From Candidatus Pelagibacter communis (GTDB lineage: Bacteria; Pseudomonadota; Alphaproteobacteria; Pelagibacterales; Pelagibacteraceae): a DNA stretch of 64,000 nt. Each line of letters begins with the position of its first letter. Within the stretch, counting starts at the first letter, position 1. Under the pieces are notes generated by a model that saw only the letters and a program-made list of their open reading frames with translations, made no database searches and was not told the DNA's origin. Both the position numbers and the translations under genes were made by a program. The stretch lies in NCBI RefSeq assembly GCF_001180205.1, contig NZ_CVSU01000085.1:1-64000 (forward strand), read 5' to 3'. Below, piece after piece: positions 46,184-56,755 of this stretch.

Positions 46184-46999
46184 ATGAAAATTTTATTAAA
46201 CAATACGACATTATTTGAATCATTAAGGCCATTTAATGACCTAGGTTTTGTTCCTACTATGGGTGGAATACATAAAGGTCATTTATCATTAATAAATAAA
46301 TCAAATAAACTTTGTAAAAAAACAATTGTAAGTATTTTTGTTAATCCAAAACAATTTAATAACAAAAAAGATTTAAATTCCTATCCACGAAATATCAAGA
46401 AAGATTTAAAAATTCTTAAAAAAAGCAAAAAAGTTGATTTTGTTTATCTTCCTAAATTTAAAGACATATACAAAGATAAAAAAAAATCAAAAATTACATT
46501 GCTAAAAAAAGATAAAATTTTGTGTGCTAAATTTAGAAAAGGTCATTTTGAAGGTGTTTTAGATGTAATGAGTAAACTAACTAAAATTGTTAAACCTAAG
46601 AAGATATTTATGGGAGAAAAAGATTTTCAACAACTATATTTGGTAAAAAATGAATTGGAAAAAAAATATAAAACTAAGGTTATTCCTTGCAAAACAGTTC
46701 GAGATAAGGATAATGTGGCTCTCTCATCAAGAAATCTTCTTTTAAATAAATCTAATTTAATCATCGCAGCAAAGATTTATGAAACACTAGTAGATATTAA
46801 AAAAAATACTAAAAATAAGAAAAATATTCCAAGCTTTTTAAATCTTAAAAAAAAAGAATTAAAAAATAATTATAAAATTAAAATTGATTATTTAGAGCTA
46901 AGAAACATAAAAAACCTAAAACTTTCAAATACAAAAAATAATTCAAGATTGTTTATTGCTTATTATTTAAAAAACGTCAGATTAATTGATAACCTGTAA
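46184..46999 (+). CDS. panC: pantothenate synthetase
   Basis: Joins pantoate and beta-alanine with ATP. FVPTMGGIHKGHLSLI is the HIGH-like nucleotide motif; IFVNPKQFN, MGEKDFQQLYLV and VRDKDNVALSSRN are diagnostic. The ATG at 46184 gives 271 residues and the expected start; an in-frame ATG at 46154 adds ten hydrophobic residues that look like spacer. It is convergent with mgtE, with a 2-bp gap. Confidence 0.93.
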   Translation: MKILLNNTTLFESLRPFNDLGFVPTMGGIHKGHLSLINKSNKLCKKTIVSIFVNPKQFNNKKDLNSYPRNIKKDLKILKKSKKVDFVYLPKFKDIYKDKKKSKITLLKKDKILCAKFRKGHFEGVLDVMSKLTKIVKPKKIFMGEKDFQQLYLVKNELEKKYKTKVIPCKTVRDKDNVALSSRNLLLNKSNLIIAAKIYETLVDIKKNTKNKKNIPSFLNLKKKELKNNYKIKIDYLELRNIKNLKLSNTKNNSRLFIAYYLKNVRLIDNL

Positions 47000-47001
47000 T
47001 T

Positions 47002-48375
47002 TTATAAAAAATATGCTCCTACACCTAAAAAAGAAACAAAACCTATTACATCTGTAATTGTTGTCACAAAAACACTTGAAGCAATTGCTGGGTCGATGTT
47101 CATTTTTTTTAAAGTAAAAGGAACTAGTATTCCAAATAATCCAGCTATTATCATTGTTAGTACCATTGATATTGCGATTATTAATGAAAGGATGCTGTCT
47201 TGAAACCATATCTGTACAATTAATGCACTTATTGCTGCAAATATAATCCCATTTAAAATACCAATAGAAAATTCTTTAAATACATTAGATGAGAAATTAT
47301 TTTGAGTTAAATCATTTGTAGCTATAGTTCTTACTGTAACTGCAAGTGTTTGCATTCCAGCATTTCCACCCATTGAGGCTACGATAGGCATTAAAAAAGC
47401 TAATACCACCATTTGTTCAATTGTTGCTCCAAATAAACTAATACACCATGTTGCTAGAAAGGCAGTAAATAAATTAAGTAAAAGCCAATTGAATCTTCTC
47501 TTTGTTTTTTTTACTACACCATCAGTAATCTCTTCATCTCCTACCCCTGCTAATCTTAAAGCATCTTCCTCAGCTTCCTCTTTCAAGACTGTTAAAACAT
47601 CATCGTTCATAATCATGCCAACTAATTTATTATTTTTGTCTACAACAGCAGCGGAATTTAAATTATAATTTTCAAATAAGTTGGCAACTTCCTCTTTATC
47701 CATTTCAACAGGAATTAATAATTGAGATTCTGACATAATTGTTGCCATTTTAGTATCTCGAGGTGTTGTTAAAACTCTAGAGGAAGGAACAGTTCCTATT
47801 GGTTTAAAATCTTCATTAACAATAAAAATTTCTAAAAACTCTTCTGGTAAATCTTTGTTTTCTCTTAAATAGTCAATTGTTTGACCTACAGACCAATTAC
47901 TTGGTATGGCTGTAAATTCACGCTGCATAAGTCTAGCAGCAGTATCCTCTGGATAACTTAAACTTTCTAGTAGAGCAAATCTATCTTTAGGGGGTAAAGA
48001 GCTAAGGATTGCATTTTTATCCTCTTCAGGAACATTTTCCAATATAGATATAGCATCGTCTGACTCTAAGCCTTTTAGAATACTTACTATAGATTCTGAA
48101 GATAAAAAGGTAATAATTTCTGATTGAATAGACTCGTTTAATTCAACAAAAACCTCCGGATCAATATTGAAATTATTTAGTTTAATTAAACTTTCTCTAT
48201 CCCCTTCGCTAAGGTGTTCGATAATATCTGCAGCATCAGCAGGGTGCATTTCGTTAAATGAATTGGTAATAAATTGAGCATCATTGTTAGCTATTTTGCT
48301 AGTAACAACTCTTATATATTCTTTATTAAACTCAAAATTTACTTTTTTATCTTTAGTTTTTTTAGTTAAAGACAT
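47002..48375 (-). CDS. mgtE: magnesium transporter MgtE
   Basis: Mg2+ channel of the inner membrane. The 457 residues comprise an N-terminal helical MgtE_N domain (MHPADAADIIEHL, LEYLSYPEDTAARLM-like LESLSYPEDTAARLM), two CBS domains (about 150-270) and five C-terminal membrane segments with LMPIVASMGGNAGMQTLAVTVR, the pore signature. It stands alone between convergent panC and divergent lipB. The leader before it is under 60 bp to lipB, too short for an M-box riboswitch. Confidence 0.95.
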   Translation of the reverse strand: MSLTKKTKDKKVNFEFNKEYIRVVTSKIANNDAQFITNSFNEMHPADAADIIEHLSEGDRESLIKLNNFNIDPEVFVELNESIQSEIITFLSSESIVSILKGLESDDAISILENVPEEDKNAILSSLPPKDRFALLESLSYPEDTAARLMQREFTAIPSNWSVGQTIDYLRENKDLPEEFLEIFIVNEDFKPIGTVPSSRVLTTPRDTKMATIMSESQLLIPVEMDKEEVANLFENYNLNSAAVVDKNNKLVGMIMNDDVLTVLKEEAEEDALRLAGVGDEEITDGVVKKTKRRFNWLLLNLFTAFLATWCISLFGATIEQMVVLAFLMPIVASMGGNAGMQTLAVTVRTIATNDLTQNNFSSNVFKEFSIGILNGIIFAAISALIVQIWFQDSILSLIIAISMVLTMIIAGLFGILVPFTLKKMNIDPAIASSVFVTTITDVIGFVSFLGVGAYFL

Positions 48376-48436
48376 AAATCTACCTATAATTTAGATTTGC
48401 ACTATTAATACATAATAAAGATAATACAAATTATAA

Positions 48437-49054
48437 ATGAACATAGAGATCAAAAAGTCAATAAAACCAGTAAATTATTTTGATGCTATTAATATACTAG
48501 AGTCAAGATTAAAGGATTTATATGAAAATAATGAGCAAGAATTAATTTGGACTTTGGAGCATAATGAAGTTTTTACAGCAGGAACTTCTTATAAAGAGAA
48601 TGAGATTATTGATAAATCCATTAATATATTAGAAACGAATAGAGGTGGTAAAATTACTTACCATGGACCAGGTCAATTAATTTGTTATTTTGTTTTAGAT
48701 TTAAGGAAAAAAAAAGATATCAGAAAATTTATAACAACTATTGAAAAAACAATAATTCAAACTTTAAAATTTTATAAAATAGAAACTTTTCCAGATAAAG
48801 ATAATATCGGTATATGGTATAAATATAATAATGAAGTTAAAAAAATTGCTGCAATAGGTATTAGAGTTAGCAAATGGATTGCCTATCATGGTTTTGCAAT
48901 AAATATAAATAATGATCTAGAAAATTATAAAAAAATTATACCATGTGGTATTTCAGATAAAGGAGTAACTAATTTAAAAAATATTTTAGATCAGGATTAC
49001 TCAAATCTAAGTGATATATTAATTAAAAATTTTATTTCAAATTTGAAAATCTAA
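48437..49054 (+). CDS. lipB: octanoyl-[acyl-carrier-protein]:protein octanoyltransferase LipB
   Basis: Transfers octanoate to lipoyl domains. The 205 residues contain [22 protein letters not shown], the catalytic lysine in [21 protein letters not shown] and the catalytic cysteine in [14 protein letters not shown]. Its 3' end overlaps the 3' end of the convergent pseudouridine synthase gene by 23 bp. Confidence 0.95.
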   Translation: MNIEIKKSIKPVNYFDAINILESRLKDLYENNEQELIWTLEHNEVFTAGTSYKENEIIDKSINILETNRGGKITYHGPGQLICYFVLDLRKKKDIRKFITTIEKTIIQTLKFYKIETFPDKDNIGIWYKYNNEVKKIAAIGIRVSKWIAYHGFAININNDLENYKKIIPCGISDKGVTNLKNILDQDYSNLSDILIKNFISNLKI

Positions 49055-49949
49055 GTCTTTTAGATTTTAAAAGTTTTTTAAAATAATCAGGTAACAATGC
49101 TGAATAAGTATGTTTTATGTCATTAATTTTAAATTTAATTTGATATGAATGTAACATTAAATTTTTATTAATTCCTTTATTGGAATTTGATAATTTATAT
49201 TTTGTATCTCCAAATATAGGATTTCCAATTCCATATAATTGTTTTCTTAACTGATGTTTTCGTCCAGTAATAGGTTTTAATTCTAATAAACTTGCATCAG
49301 AATTTTTATCAATAACTGTAAAAATTGTTTTTGCTCTTTCAATTATTTTTTTATCGCCGTCATACCTAATTAAATCATCATCCCATACACCTGATTTTTT
49401 ATTAATTTCACCTTGGCAAATCGCTAAATAAGTTTTGTGTACTTTTCTCAGTCTAAATAAAGAAGTAAGCAATTGAGCGCTCTCTCTGTTTTTGGCCATT
49501 ATAAAAACTCCAGAAGTATCTTTATCTAATCTATGAACAGAATATGGTTTTGTTCCTTCAAAAATTTCACTTTTAGCAAAAATATCAACTAGATTTTTTT
49601 TTGATTTAGTTCCACCTTGCACTGATATGCCTGATGCTTTGTTTAAAACAACAAAATTGTCATTGTTGTCAATAATTTGATCTTCATTTGATTTTATAAT
49701 TTCTTTTGATGGTAAAAACTTAATTTTTTTTTGTTGAATTGTTTCCTTAAATTCAATGTTGAATATATTTATTTCATCTTTTGTTTTTACTTTAAAAGAG
49801 CTTTTGACTTTTTTTCTATTGAGTTTTATTTTTCCTGTCCTTAAGTATTTCTCAACAAGGCCTTGTGGAATTTTACCAATTTTTAATCTTAACCATCTGT
49901 CCAAACGCATATCATTACACGTTGAATCAACGATGTAAGATTTCTTCAT
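49032..49949 (-). CDS. RluC/RluD-family pseudouridine synthase
   Basis: rRNA or tRNA pseudouridine synthase of 305 residues. An N-terminal S4 domain ([30 protein letters not shown]) precedes the catalytic domain with the active aspartate in [16 protein letters not shown], and [15 protein letters not shown] near the C-terminus. The overall pattern is nearest RluC, but the target uridines cannot be fixed from sequence alone. It lies 10 bases after rplQ and is likely the last gene of the ribosomal supercluster transcript. Confidence 0.88.
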   Translation of the reverse strand: MKKSYIVDSTCNDMRLDRWLRLKIGKIPQGLVEKYLRTGKIKLNRKKVKSSFKVKTKDEINIFNIEFKETIQQKKIKFLPSKEIIKSNEDQIIDNNDNFVVLNKASGISVQGGTKSKKNLVDIFAKSEIFEGTKPYSVHRLDKDTSGVFIMAKNRESAQLLTSLFRLRKVHKTYLAICQGEINKKSGVWDDDLIRYDGDKKIIERAKTIFTVIDKNSDASLLELKPITGRKHQLRKQLYGIGNPIFGDTKYKLSNSNKGINKNLMLHSYQIKFKINDIKHTYSALLPDYFKKLLKSKRLRFSNLK

Positions 49950-49959
49950 GATTTAAGAT

Positions 49960-50403
49960 TTAAGCTGTAGCTTGTTTTTTCTCTTCCGTTTTAGGAGATT
50001 CTTTAGTTGTGTCTTTTTTTGGTTTATCAACTCTCTTGGCTTCAACGTCTCTATCAACAAATTCAATTATTGCCATTGGAGCATTATCTCCATATCTAAA
50101 TCCAGCTTTAATTATTCTTGTGTAACCACCTTTTCTATCTTGATATCTTTTAGAAAGTGTTTTTTTAACTTTGTTAGCTGATTTAATATCTTGAAGTTTA
50201 GAAACTAACATTTTGGTTGTCTGCAGAGTTTCTTTTTTACCTAATGTTATTATTTTATCCGCTTGAGGTTTTAAAAATTTTGCTTTTGGCAAAGTAGTTT
50301 TAATCTGCTCATACTTAATCAAAGAATTGAGCATGTTTTTAAGCAGAGCCTTTCTGTGCTCTGATGTTCTATTTAACCTCTTATTTGCCAAACCATGTCT
50401 CAT
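49960..50403 (-). CDS. rplQ: 50S ribosomal protein L17
   Basis: The 147-residue protein has the standard [24 protein letters not shown] opening (shown here only as part of the family pattern) and [20 protein letters not shown] Lys/Glu-rich tail of about 25 residues extends past the usual end. The ATG overlaps the rpoA stop by one base, the standard rpoA-rplQ pairing. Confidence 0.96.
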   Translation of the reverse strand: MRHGLANKRLNRTSEHRKALLKNMLNSLIKYEQIKTTLPKAKFLKPQADKIITLGKKETLQTTKMLVSKLQDIKSANKVKKTLSKRYQDRKGGYTRIIKAGFRYGDNAPMAIIEFVDRDVEAKRVDKPKKDTTKESPKTEEKKQATA

Positions 50404-51431
50404 TAAATTGCTTCCTCCAATTTCTTAGACATTTCTGCAATATTGTCTGGTGGCCAGTTAGGAATTTCCATTCCTAAATATAGAGACATACCTGTTAAAA
50501 CTTCTTTAATTTCATTTAATGATTTTCTTCCAAAATTGGGTGTTCTCAACATTTCACCTTCAGATTTTTGAACTAGGTCCCCGATATAAATAATATTATC
50601 ATTTTTTAGGCAGTTCATTGATCTAACTGATAATTCTAATTCATCTACTTTTCTTAGTAAGTTTTTGTTAAATTCGGGTTCAGTAGAAACTTCTTTTACA
50701 GGAGCTTCAACTGGCTCATCAAAGTTTACAAACATTTTAAGTTGATCTTGGAAAATTCTAGCTGAATAAGCTACAGCATCTTCAGCAGAAATTGATCCAT
50801 CAGTTTCAACTTCCATTATTAATTTATCATAATCTAATGCTTTTCCTTCTCTAGCAGTACTTACTGAATATGAAACTTTTTTAACTGGACTATAGAGTGA
50901 GTCTATAGCAATAAGACCTAATGGCGGCTCTTCAGGTTTATTTAACTCTGCAGGAACATATCCTTTACCTGTATTAACATTCATCTCCATATGAAAAGTA
51001 GTATTTTCATCTAGATTACAAATAACTAAATCAGGATTTAAAATCTCAACATCTGCAACTGGAGCTATATCTGAAGCTTTAATTTCTCCAGGTCCTTTTG
51101 CGTCTAAAATTAATTTTTTTGTGCCTTCAGAATTGCTTTTCAAAGCTAAAGATTTTACGTTTAAAACAATATCGGTCACATCTTCTCTAACACCTTTTAT
51201 TGAGGTGAATTCGTGTAAAACTCCATCAATTTGAATGGATGTTACAGCAGCACCTCTTATAGATGACAATAAAATCCTTCTTAGAGAATTTCCTAAAGTT
51301 AATCCATAACCTTTTTCTAGAGGTTCAGCTACAATTTTTGCATGAGTTAAGTCATCACTTATTTGAACATCTAATTTAGATGGTTTTATTAATGACTTCC
51401 AATTTTTTACATTAACATTTTCGACTTCCAT
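50403..51431 (-). CDS. rpoA: RNA polymerase alpha subunit
   Basis: The 342-residue subunit has the N-terminal assembly domain ([18 protein letters not shown] and [15 protein letters not shown]) and the C-terminal domain that contacts UP elements and activators ([26 protein letters not shown]). The position between rpsK and rplQ is standard. It overlaps both neighbours by one base (TAATG type), suggesting coupled translation. Confidence 0.98.
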   Translation of the reverse strand: MEVENVNVKNWKSLIKPSKLDVQISDDLTHAKIVAEPLEKGYGLTLGNSLRRILLSSIRGAAVTSIQIDGVLHEFTSIKGVREDVTDIVLNVKSLALKSNSEGTKKLILDAKGPGEIKASDIAPVADVEILNPDLVICNLDENTTFHMEMNVNTGKGYVPAELNKPEEPPLGLIAIDSLYSPVKKVSYSVSTAREGKALDYDKLIMEVETDGSISAEDAVAYSARIFQDQLKMFVNFDEPVEAPVKEVSTEPEFNKNLLRKVDELELSVRSMNCLKNDNIIYIGDLVQKSEGEMLRTPNFGRKSLNEIKEVLTGMSLYLGMEIPNWPPDNIAEMSKKLEEAI

Positions 51432-51880
51432 TAAACTCTCCTTTTTTTTGGTGGTCTAGTTCCGTTATGAGGCATAGGCGTAGTGTCTTTGATTGACAAA
51501 ATCTTAAATCCTCTAGCTTGCAATGCTCTTAAAGCTGTTTCTCTTCCTGATCCAGGTCCTTTGACTTCAACGGATAATGTTTTCATTCCGTACTCAAGAG
51601 CTTTCGAAGCTGCAGCATCAGCTGCTATCTGTGCAGCGTAAGGTGTAGATTTTCTTGATCCCTTAAAACCTTTTTGTCCAGCAGATGCCCAGGAAACTAC
51701 ATTTCCATTTGTATCAGCAATAGATATAATAGTATTGTTAAATGTTGATTGCACATATGCAATTCCATTTAAAATATTTTTTTTAACTTTCTTTTTTTTT
51801 GAATAAGAACTTTTTACACTTTTCTTAGAAGACTTTTCTAACTTCTGATCTTTATTCTCAACTTTATCAGTTTTAGCCAT
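51431..51880 (-). CDS. rpsK: 30S ribosomal protein S11
   Basis: The core has [31 protein letters not shown] and [14 protein letters not shown], ending with [13 protein letters not shown]. At 149 residues it is about 20 longer than usual because of a Lys/Ser-rich N-terminal extension. The ATG is 2 bases past the rpsM stop, which favours the long form, although no later methionine offers an alternative near the core. Confidence 0.97.
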   Translation of the reverse strand: MAKTDKVENKDQKLEKSSKKSVKSSYSKKKKVKKNILNGIAYVQSTFNNTIISIADTNGNVVSWASAGQKGFKGSRKSTPYAAQIAADAAASKALEYGMKTLSVEVKGPGSGRETALRALQARGFKILSIKDTTPMPHNGTRPPKKRRV

Positions 51881-51882
51881 TA

Positions 51883-52266
51883 CTATTTTTTAGTTGGTGT
51901 TAATTTTTTTCCAGCAATAGCGATTGCTTTACCTTTTCTCGTCCTAGCATTACATCTAGTTCTTTGTCCTCTAACAGGTAATTTTTTTCTATGTCTTGTT
52001 CCTCTGTAACAAGCTAGATCAATTAATCTTTTTATACTTAATGAATAATCTCTTCTTAAATCACCTTCAACTTTAAAGTTTTGATCAATGTACTCTCTAA
52101 TTTTTAAAATCTCTTCATCTGTTAATTCATTTACTCTTTTAGCTGTTGGAATTTCTAAAGATGAACAAATTTGCTGAGAGAATTTATCACCTATTCCATA
52201 AATATAAGTTAAACCTATGTGAACGAGTTTATTTTGTGGAATGTTTATACCTGCGATACGAGCCAT
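51883..52266 (-). CDS. rpsM: 30S ribosomal protein S13
   Basis: The 127-residue protein has the [13 protein letters not shown] opening, [16 protein letters not shown], and [16 protein letters not shown] with a basic tail that reaches into the P site. The 55-bp gap to adk upstream is the largest in the supercluster and is where rpmJ (L36) sits in many bacteria; no rpmJ frame is seen in it. It could hold an internal promoter. Confidence 0.97.
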   Translation of the reverse strand: MARIAGINIPQNKLVHIGLTYIYGIGDKFSQQICSSLEIPTAKRVNELTDEEILKIREYIDQNFKVEGDLRRDYSLSIKRLIDLACYRGTRHRKKLPVRGQRTRCNARTRKGKAIAIAGKKLTPTKK

Positions 52267-52321
52267 AATTTTTGTGATAAATTGTGACTTTTATATAAGA
52301 AGATTAATCAAAGTCAACTTC

Positions 52322-52885
52322 TTAAACATTGATAAAAGTGTCTATTTTCCTTGTTATTTCTTCAATTTCTAAGCTTCCATCAATCTCTTTAAAATTTGGA
52401 TTCCTAGAGTAGAAATTTAGAACTGGTTGGGTTGTTTCCATGTATTTCTCATACCTTGAAATTATCGTATGAGCATCATCATCAGACCTATTTTCTACAA
52501 TTTTTCTCTTCTCAAGTCTTTTGAGAATTGTTTCTTTATCGACGTTTAAAAATAAAATTAAATCTATGTTCTGATTTGAACTTTTTAGTAACATTTCTAA
52601 ATTTTGAGCCTGACTTAATGATCGAGGATATCCATCAAAAATTAATTTGTTTTTTTTTTGAGGATCAGATATTAATTTCTCTATAAGTTTATTAACAATA
52701 TCATCACTTACAAATTTTCCATTCTTCATATCATTGATTATAACTTTACCAATGTCTGAATTTTTTTTGATTTCTTCTCTTAAAAGATCACCTGTTGAAA
52801 TTTGAAAAGCATTTAATTTATTTACAAGATATTTAGACTGAGTACCTTTTCCAGCACCAGGAGGTCCAAATAAAATTATATTCAC
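52322..52885 (-). CDS. adk: adenylate kinase, short form
   Basis: Interconverts AMP and ATP with ADP. GPPGAGKGTQ is the P-loop; FDGYPRSLSQAQNLE is the AMP-binding signature. At 187 residues it is the short variant: the LID between RLEKRKI and DDDAHTIISRY is a brief loop without zinc cysteines. It directly follows secY with no spacer, as in many spc operons. Confidence 0.96.
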   Translation of the reverse strand: MNIILFGPPGAGKGTQSKYLVNKLNAFQISTGDLLREEIKKNSDIGKVIINDMKNGKFVSDDIVNKLIEKLISDPQKKNKLIFDGYPRSLSQAQNLEMLLKSSNQNIDLILFLNVDKETILKRLEKRKIVENRSDDDAHTIISRYEKYMETTQPVLNFYSRNPNFKEIDGSLEIEEITRKIDTFINV

Positions 52886-54166
52886 TTACTTACCAAATTT
52901 AGTTTTTTTAATCAGTTGTTCGTATTGTGAGCTCATTAATCTTGTTTGTATCTGTGTTACAGTATCAATGGCTACTACAACAACAATTAATATAGATGCA
53001 CCACCTAAATAAAAGGGTATTGGATAGTTTGCAATTAAAAATTCAGGCATTAAACAAACTAACGTTAAATATAAAGCACCAATTGTTGTTAACTTAATTG
53101 AAATATTCTGAATATAAAAAGCTGTACTTTCACCTGGTCTAATTCCTGGAACAAAACCTCCATACTTTCTTAGATTCTCAGCAGTTTCGGTTGGATTGAA
53201 TGTTATAGAGGTATAAAAAAAAGTGAAAAATATTATTCCTGATGCATATAACAACATATAAAGAGGTTGTCCTTGAGTAAAATAGGAACTCAAATTTAAA
53301 AATGTTTCGTTATTTGAAAATGAAAAATTTGAAAATGTTACTGGCAGTAATAGAAGTGCAGAAGCAAAAATTGCAGGAATTACTCCAGCTTGATTTATTT
53401 TTAAAGGTAAATGCGATGACTCTCCACCATACATTTTATTACCCATTTGTCTTTTAGGATAATTAATTAGAATTTTTCGTAAGGCTCTTTCCATAAAAAC
53501 TACAAAAAGAATTGTGACTATTAATAGAACAAATATAGCTAGGATCATAAATGTTGAAACTGCTCCCGTTCTACCTAATTCAAAAGTTGTAACTAAAGCT
53601 CTTGGTATTTCAGCCACGATACCAGCAAAAATTATTAACGATATACCGTTACCAATACCTCTTTGAGTGATTTGCTCTCCCAACCACATTAAAAATATTG
53701 TACCCGCAACAATAGTTGTAACAGTAGTTATTTTAAAAAAAGCTCCTGGATTAATTACCAGATCAGCAGATGACTCTAAACCAACAGATAAACCATATCC
53801 TTGCACAGTTGCAAGTAACACTGTTCCATATCTAGTAATTTGTGTAATTTTGGCTCTTCCTGTCTCACCTTGAGCTTTAAGGTTTTTAAAATAATCAGAA
53901 ACCCCTGTCAAAAGTTGAACTATAATTGCCGAAGAAATATAAGGCATTATACCTAATGCAAATATAGCCATTCTACTAACTGCACCTCCTGCAAAAACAT
54001 TAAACATGCCTAACAATCCTTTTTGATTGCCTTCCATCATTATTCTCAATTGTTCTGGGTCTATACCTGGCAAAGGTACAAAAGTTCCAAATCTATAAAC
54101 GGCTAAAATTAAGATAGTAAATATAATTCTATTTCTTAAATCATTTGTTGATGATGATGCACTCAT
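52886..54166 (-). CDS. secY: preprotein translocase subunit SecY
   Basis: Channel of the Sec translocon. The 426 residues span ten membrane segments; FVPLPGIDPEQL, FALGIMPYISSAIIVQLL, GNGISLIIFAGIV and KYGGFVPGIRPG are diagnostic. It lies 9 bases after rplO. The exported proteins in this window (slt, bamE, the nuclease and the small lysine-rich protein) would use it. Confidence 0.98.
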   Translation of the reverse strand: MSASSSTNDLRNRIIFTILILAVYRFGTFVPLPGIDPEQLRIMMEGNQKGLLGMFNVFAGGAVSRMAIFALGIMPYISSAIIVQLLTGVSDYFKNLKAQGETGRAKITQITRYGTVLLATVQGYGLSVGLESSADLVINPGAFFKITTVTTIVAGTIFLMWLGEQITQRGIGNGISLIIFAGIVAEIPRALVTTFELGRTGAVSTFMILAIFVLLIVTILFVVFMERALRKILINYPKRQMGNKMYGGESSHLPLKINQAGVIPAIFASALLLLPVTFSNFSFSNNETFLNLSSYFTQGQPLYMLLYASGIIFFTFFYTSITFNPTETAENLRKYGGFVPGIRPGESTAFYIQNISIKLTTIGALYLTLVCLMPEFLIANYPIPFYLGGASILIVVVVAIDTVTQIQTRLMSSQYEQLIKKTKFGK

Positions 54167-54175
54167 ATAAACAAA

Positions 54176-54628
54176 CTATTTTTTTAATTGAATAGATCCA
54201 CCAACTTTTTCTAGTTTTTCTATTGCTGATTTAGAGGCTAGGTCAGCTTCAATATTAATTTTATCTTTTACTTCACCAGAACCTAAAATTTTTAATTTTT
54301 TTGAGTTTTTATTTATTAATTTAAGTTTTTTTAATAATTCTGAGTTTAATACTTCATTTGGATTAATATTTTTTTTGTCTATGTAAGATTGAATTTTATC
54401 TAGATTTAAAATTGCAACATTCTCTTTTAATATCGGGTTAAAACCTCTTTTTGGAAGTCTTCTGTATAATGGCATTTGACCACCTTCAAAACTTTTTATA
54501 GCTACCCCAGATCTTGATTTTTGACCTTTAACTCCTCTGCCTGATGTTTTGCCTTTTCCAGAGCCAATTCCTCTTCCAACTCTTATTTTAGATTTATTGA
54601 TTTTTTCTCTATTATTTAAAGTAATCAT
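54176..54628 (-). CDS. rplO: 50S ribosomal protein L15
   Basis: The 150-residue protein has the glycine-rich [20 protein letters not shown] stretch, [17 protein letters not shown] and the C-terminal [11 protein letters not shown]. Its ATG overlaps the rpsE stop by one base. In most bacteria rpmD (L30) lies between rpsE and rplO; there is no room for it here. Confidence 0.97.
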   Translation of the reverse strand: MITLNNREKINKSKIRVGRGIGSGKGKTSGRGVKGQKSRSGVAIKSFEGGQMPLYRRLPKRGFNPILKENVAILNLDKIQSYIDKKNINPNEVLNSELLKKLKLINKNSKKLKILGSGEVKDKINIEADLASKSAIEKLEKVGGSIQLKK

Positions 54629-55143
54629 TATCCTCTTTTTTCAATTATATCAGAAATTTTTTTATTTCTAATTGCTGATATTTGTTTTGGTGAACTTTGT
54701 TTCATTAATGCTTTCATTGTAGCTCTAATAACATTGTGTGCATTAGAAGTTCCCATAGATTTTGCAACAATATCTTTTACTCCTAAAACTTCACATACTG
54801 CCCTAATAGGACCTCCTGCAATAATACCTGTCCCTTTTGAAGCAGCTCTTAGAACTATTCTACCCGAGCCATCTTTTGCCTTAACGTCATGATGTATCGT
54901 TCTGCCTTCTCTTAATGGTATATGGGTAAGTTTTCTTCTTGCCATCTCATTTGCTTTTTTTATAGCATCAGGTACTTGTTTAGCTTTTGCGTGAGCTATA
55001 CCAATTTTACCTGCTTGATTTCCAACAACTACAAGCGCTGAAAATCCAAATCTTCTTCCACCTTTAACAACTTTAGTAATTCGATTTATGTGGACTAATT
55101 TTTCTAATATATCGTCAGTTTTTTTATCTTTTAAATTTTCCAT
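54628..55143 (-). CDS. rpsE: 30S ribosomal protein S5
   Basis: The 171 residues include [18 protein letters not shown], the double-stranded-RNA-binding-like segment, [15 protein letters not shown] and [17 protein letters not shown]. It is followed directly by rplO with a one-base overlap and preceded by rplR with a 2-base gap. Confidence 0.98.
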   Translation of the reverse strand: MENLKDKKTDDILEKLVHINRITKVVKGGRRFGFSALVVVGNQAGKIGIAHAKAKQVPDAIKKANEMARRKLTHIPLREGRTIHHDVKAKDGSGRIVLRAASKGTGIIAGGPIRAVCEVLGVKDIVAKSMGTSNAHNVIRATMKALMKQSSPKQISAIRNKKISDIIEKRG

Positions 55144-55145
55144 AA

Positions 55146-55502
55146 TTAAAATTCCATTCCATTTTCTCTTAGAGTTTCTGCAAAAACTTTAATTCTACCG
55201 TGATATTTGTAAGAACCTCTATCAAAGTAAATTTTAGTAATTTTTTTCTCTTGAGCTTTTTTAGCTAATTTTTGAGCAACCAATTTAGATAGTTCAGTTT
55301 TATTAACTTTGTCTGCTGATCTAAGATCTTTTTCTATAGATGAAGCAGATAATAATGTTACTTTTTTTGTATCATCAATTATTTGAGCTGAAATATTTTT
55401 TGATGATCTAGAAATACTTAATCTAAATCTATCTTTTGAAGCAACCTTTTTAACTTTATTGCTAACTCTAAATCTTTTTCTTATACTAGTGTTTAATTTC
55501 AT
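55146..55502 (-). CDS. rplR: 50S ribosomal protein L18
   Basis: The 118-residue 5S rRNA-binding protein has [18 protein letters not shown] and the ending [23 protein letters not shown], both typical. It overlaps the rplF stop by one base. Confidence 0.97.
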   Translation of the reverse strand: MKLNTSIRKRFRVSNKVKKVASKDRFRLSISRSSKNISAQIIDDTKKVTLLSASSIEKDLRSADKVNKTELSKLVAQKLAKKAQEKKITKIYFDRGSYKYHGRIKVFAETLRENGMEF

Positions 55503-56041
55503 TACTTCTTCTTACCTTCTTTTTTTAAAACATACTGTCCTTTTTCTCGAACACCTTTTCCTTTATATGGCTCAATTTTTCTTAGTGTTTTGATTTTAGA
55601 AGCAACTTCACCAACTAGCTGCTTATCAGAGCCTGTAATTTTTAAAGTTGTTTGCTTTTCAACCACAATTTTAATGCCTTCTGGTATGTCAAAATTGATA
55701 TCATGACTATAACCTAATTGTAAGTTTAACTGATTTCCTTTTAACGCTGCTCTATAACCAACACCAACTAATTCTAAGGTTTTTTCATAACCTGTGCTGG
55801 ATCCAATAACAGCATTATTGATTAAACTTCTATTCATTCCCCAAAGTCTTTTTGAGTTTTGATCTACTTTTTTTGGTTTAATAGAAATTTCTTTACCCTC
55901 AATTATGTCTAAATTAAACATATCTAGATCAACATTGATTGATTTTTTCCCTAGAGGTCCCTCTATATTTATAATATTTCCAGCTAAAGCAACTTTTACT
56001 TTTTCTGGGATCGATATGTTTATTTTACCTATTTTAGACAT
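55502..56041 (-). CDS. rplF: 50S ribosomal protein L6
   Basis: The 179 residues form two L6 repeats. The C-terminal [18 protein letters not shown] is the family signature, and the N-terminal [14 protein letters not shown] is typical. It overlaps rpsH and rplR by one base each. Confidence 0.97.
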   Translation of the reverse strand: MSKIGKINISIPEKVKVALAGNIINIEGPLGKKSINVDLDMFNLDIIEGKEISIKPKKVDQNSKRLWGMNRSLINNAVIGSSTGYEKTLELVGVGYRAALKGNQLNLQLGYSHDINFDIPEGIKIVVEKQTTLKITGSDKQLVGEVASKIKTLRKIEPYKGKGVREKGQYVLKKEGKKK

Positions 56042-56436
56042 TAAAATACCTTACAAATTATTTCGCCACCAACTTTTTGTTTTCTAGCATCTATATCAGT
56101 CATTACTCCTTTTGGAGTTGAAACAATAGCAATACCTAAACCATTATTTATTTTAGGTAAGCTATCTGCAGATGAAAAAATTCTTCTACCAGGTTTTGAT
56201 ACTCTTTCAAAAGCACTAATTACTGGATTGCCTGAATGGTACTTAAGTTCTAATGATAGTATGGGTTTCTTTTCTTCAGAACTTACTTTAAAATCTTTAA
56301 TAAAGCCCTCATTTTTAAGTATATCTGCAATTTTTGTTTTAAAATTAGATGAAGGTAATTCTACTTTTTTATGATTTCTAGCTTGAGCGTTCTTCACTCT
56401 TGCAATCATATCTCCTATTGGGTCACTTAAACTCAT
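56041..56436 (-). CDS. rpsH: 30S ribosomal protein S8
   Basis: The 131-residue protein has SDPIGDMIARVKNAQ, RVSKPGRRIFSSAD and NGLGIAIVSTPKGVMTD with the terminal GGEIICKVF, all characteristic of S8, which binds 16S helix 21 and the spc mRNA in enterobacteria. It overlaps rplF by one base and lies 11 bases after rpsN. Confidence 0.97.
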   Translation of the reverse strand: MSLSDPIGDMIARVKNAQARNHKKVELPSSNFKTKIADILKNEGFIKDFKVSSEEKKPILSLELKYHSGNPVISAFERVSKPGRRIFSSADSLPKINNGLGIAIVSTPKGVMTDIDARKQKVGGEIICKVF

Positions 56437-56447
56437 AATTTTCCTTT

Positions 56448-56753
56448 CTACCAGCTAGATTTAACTAAGCCAGGTATCTTTCCTTGTAATCCTAATTGTC
56501 TTAATGCAATTCTTGAAATCTTTAATTTTCTGTAAACACCATGAGGTCTTCCAGTAATCTCACATCTATTCATAACTCTTATTTTTGCTGAGTTTCTTGG
56601 TAATTTAGATAATTTTTGTTGCGCTTTAAATCTTTCTTCTAATGGAATCTTTTTATCCATCACAATCTTTTTTAATGCTTGTCTTTTCTTATAAAGCTTA
56701 TCTGAAAGCTTAATTCTTTTTTTATTTTTATTAACAGCGCTTAACTTTGCCAT
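56448..56753 (-). CDS. rpsN: 30S ribosomal protein S14
   Basis: The 101-residue long-form S14 has RNSAKIRVMNRCEITGRPHG and SRIALRQLGLQGKIPGLVKSSW. It has only one cysteine, so it is the zinc-independent form. It lies between rplE and rpsH, with gaps of 2 and 11 bases. Confidence 0.97.
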   Translation of the reverse strand: MAKLSAVNKNKKRIKLSDKLYKKRQALKKIVMDKKIPLEERFKAQQKLSKLPRNSAKIRVMNRCEITGRPHGVYRKLKISRIALRQLGLQGKIPGLVKSSW

Positions 56754-56755
56754 GT

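Noticed and set aside
48376-48436. Mg2+-sensing riboswitch (M-box) ahead of mgtE
   Set aside because: The spacer of 61 bp is far shorter than an M-box and shows no such structure.
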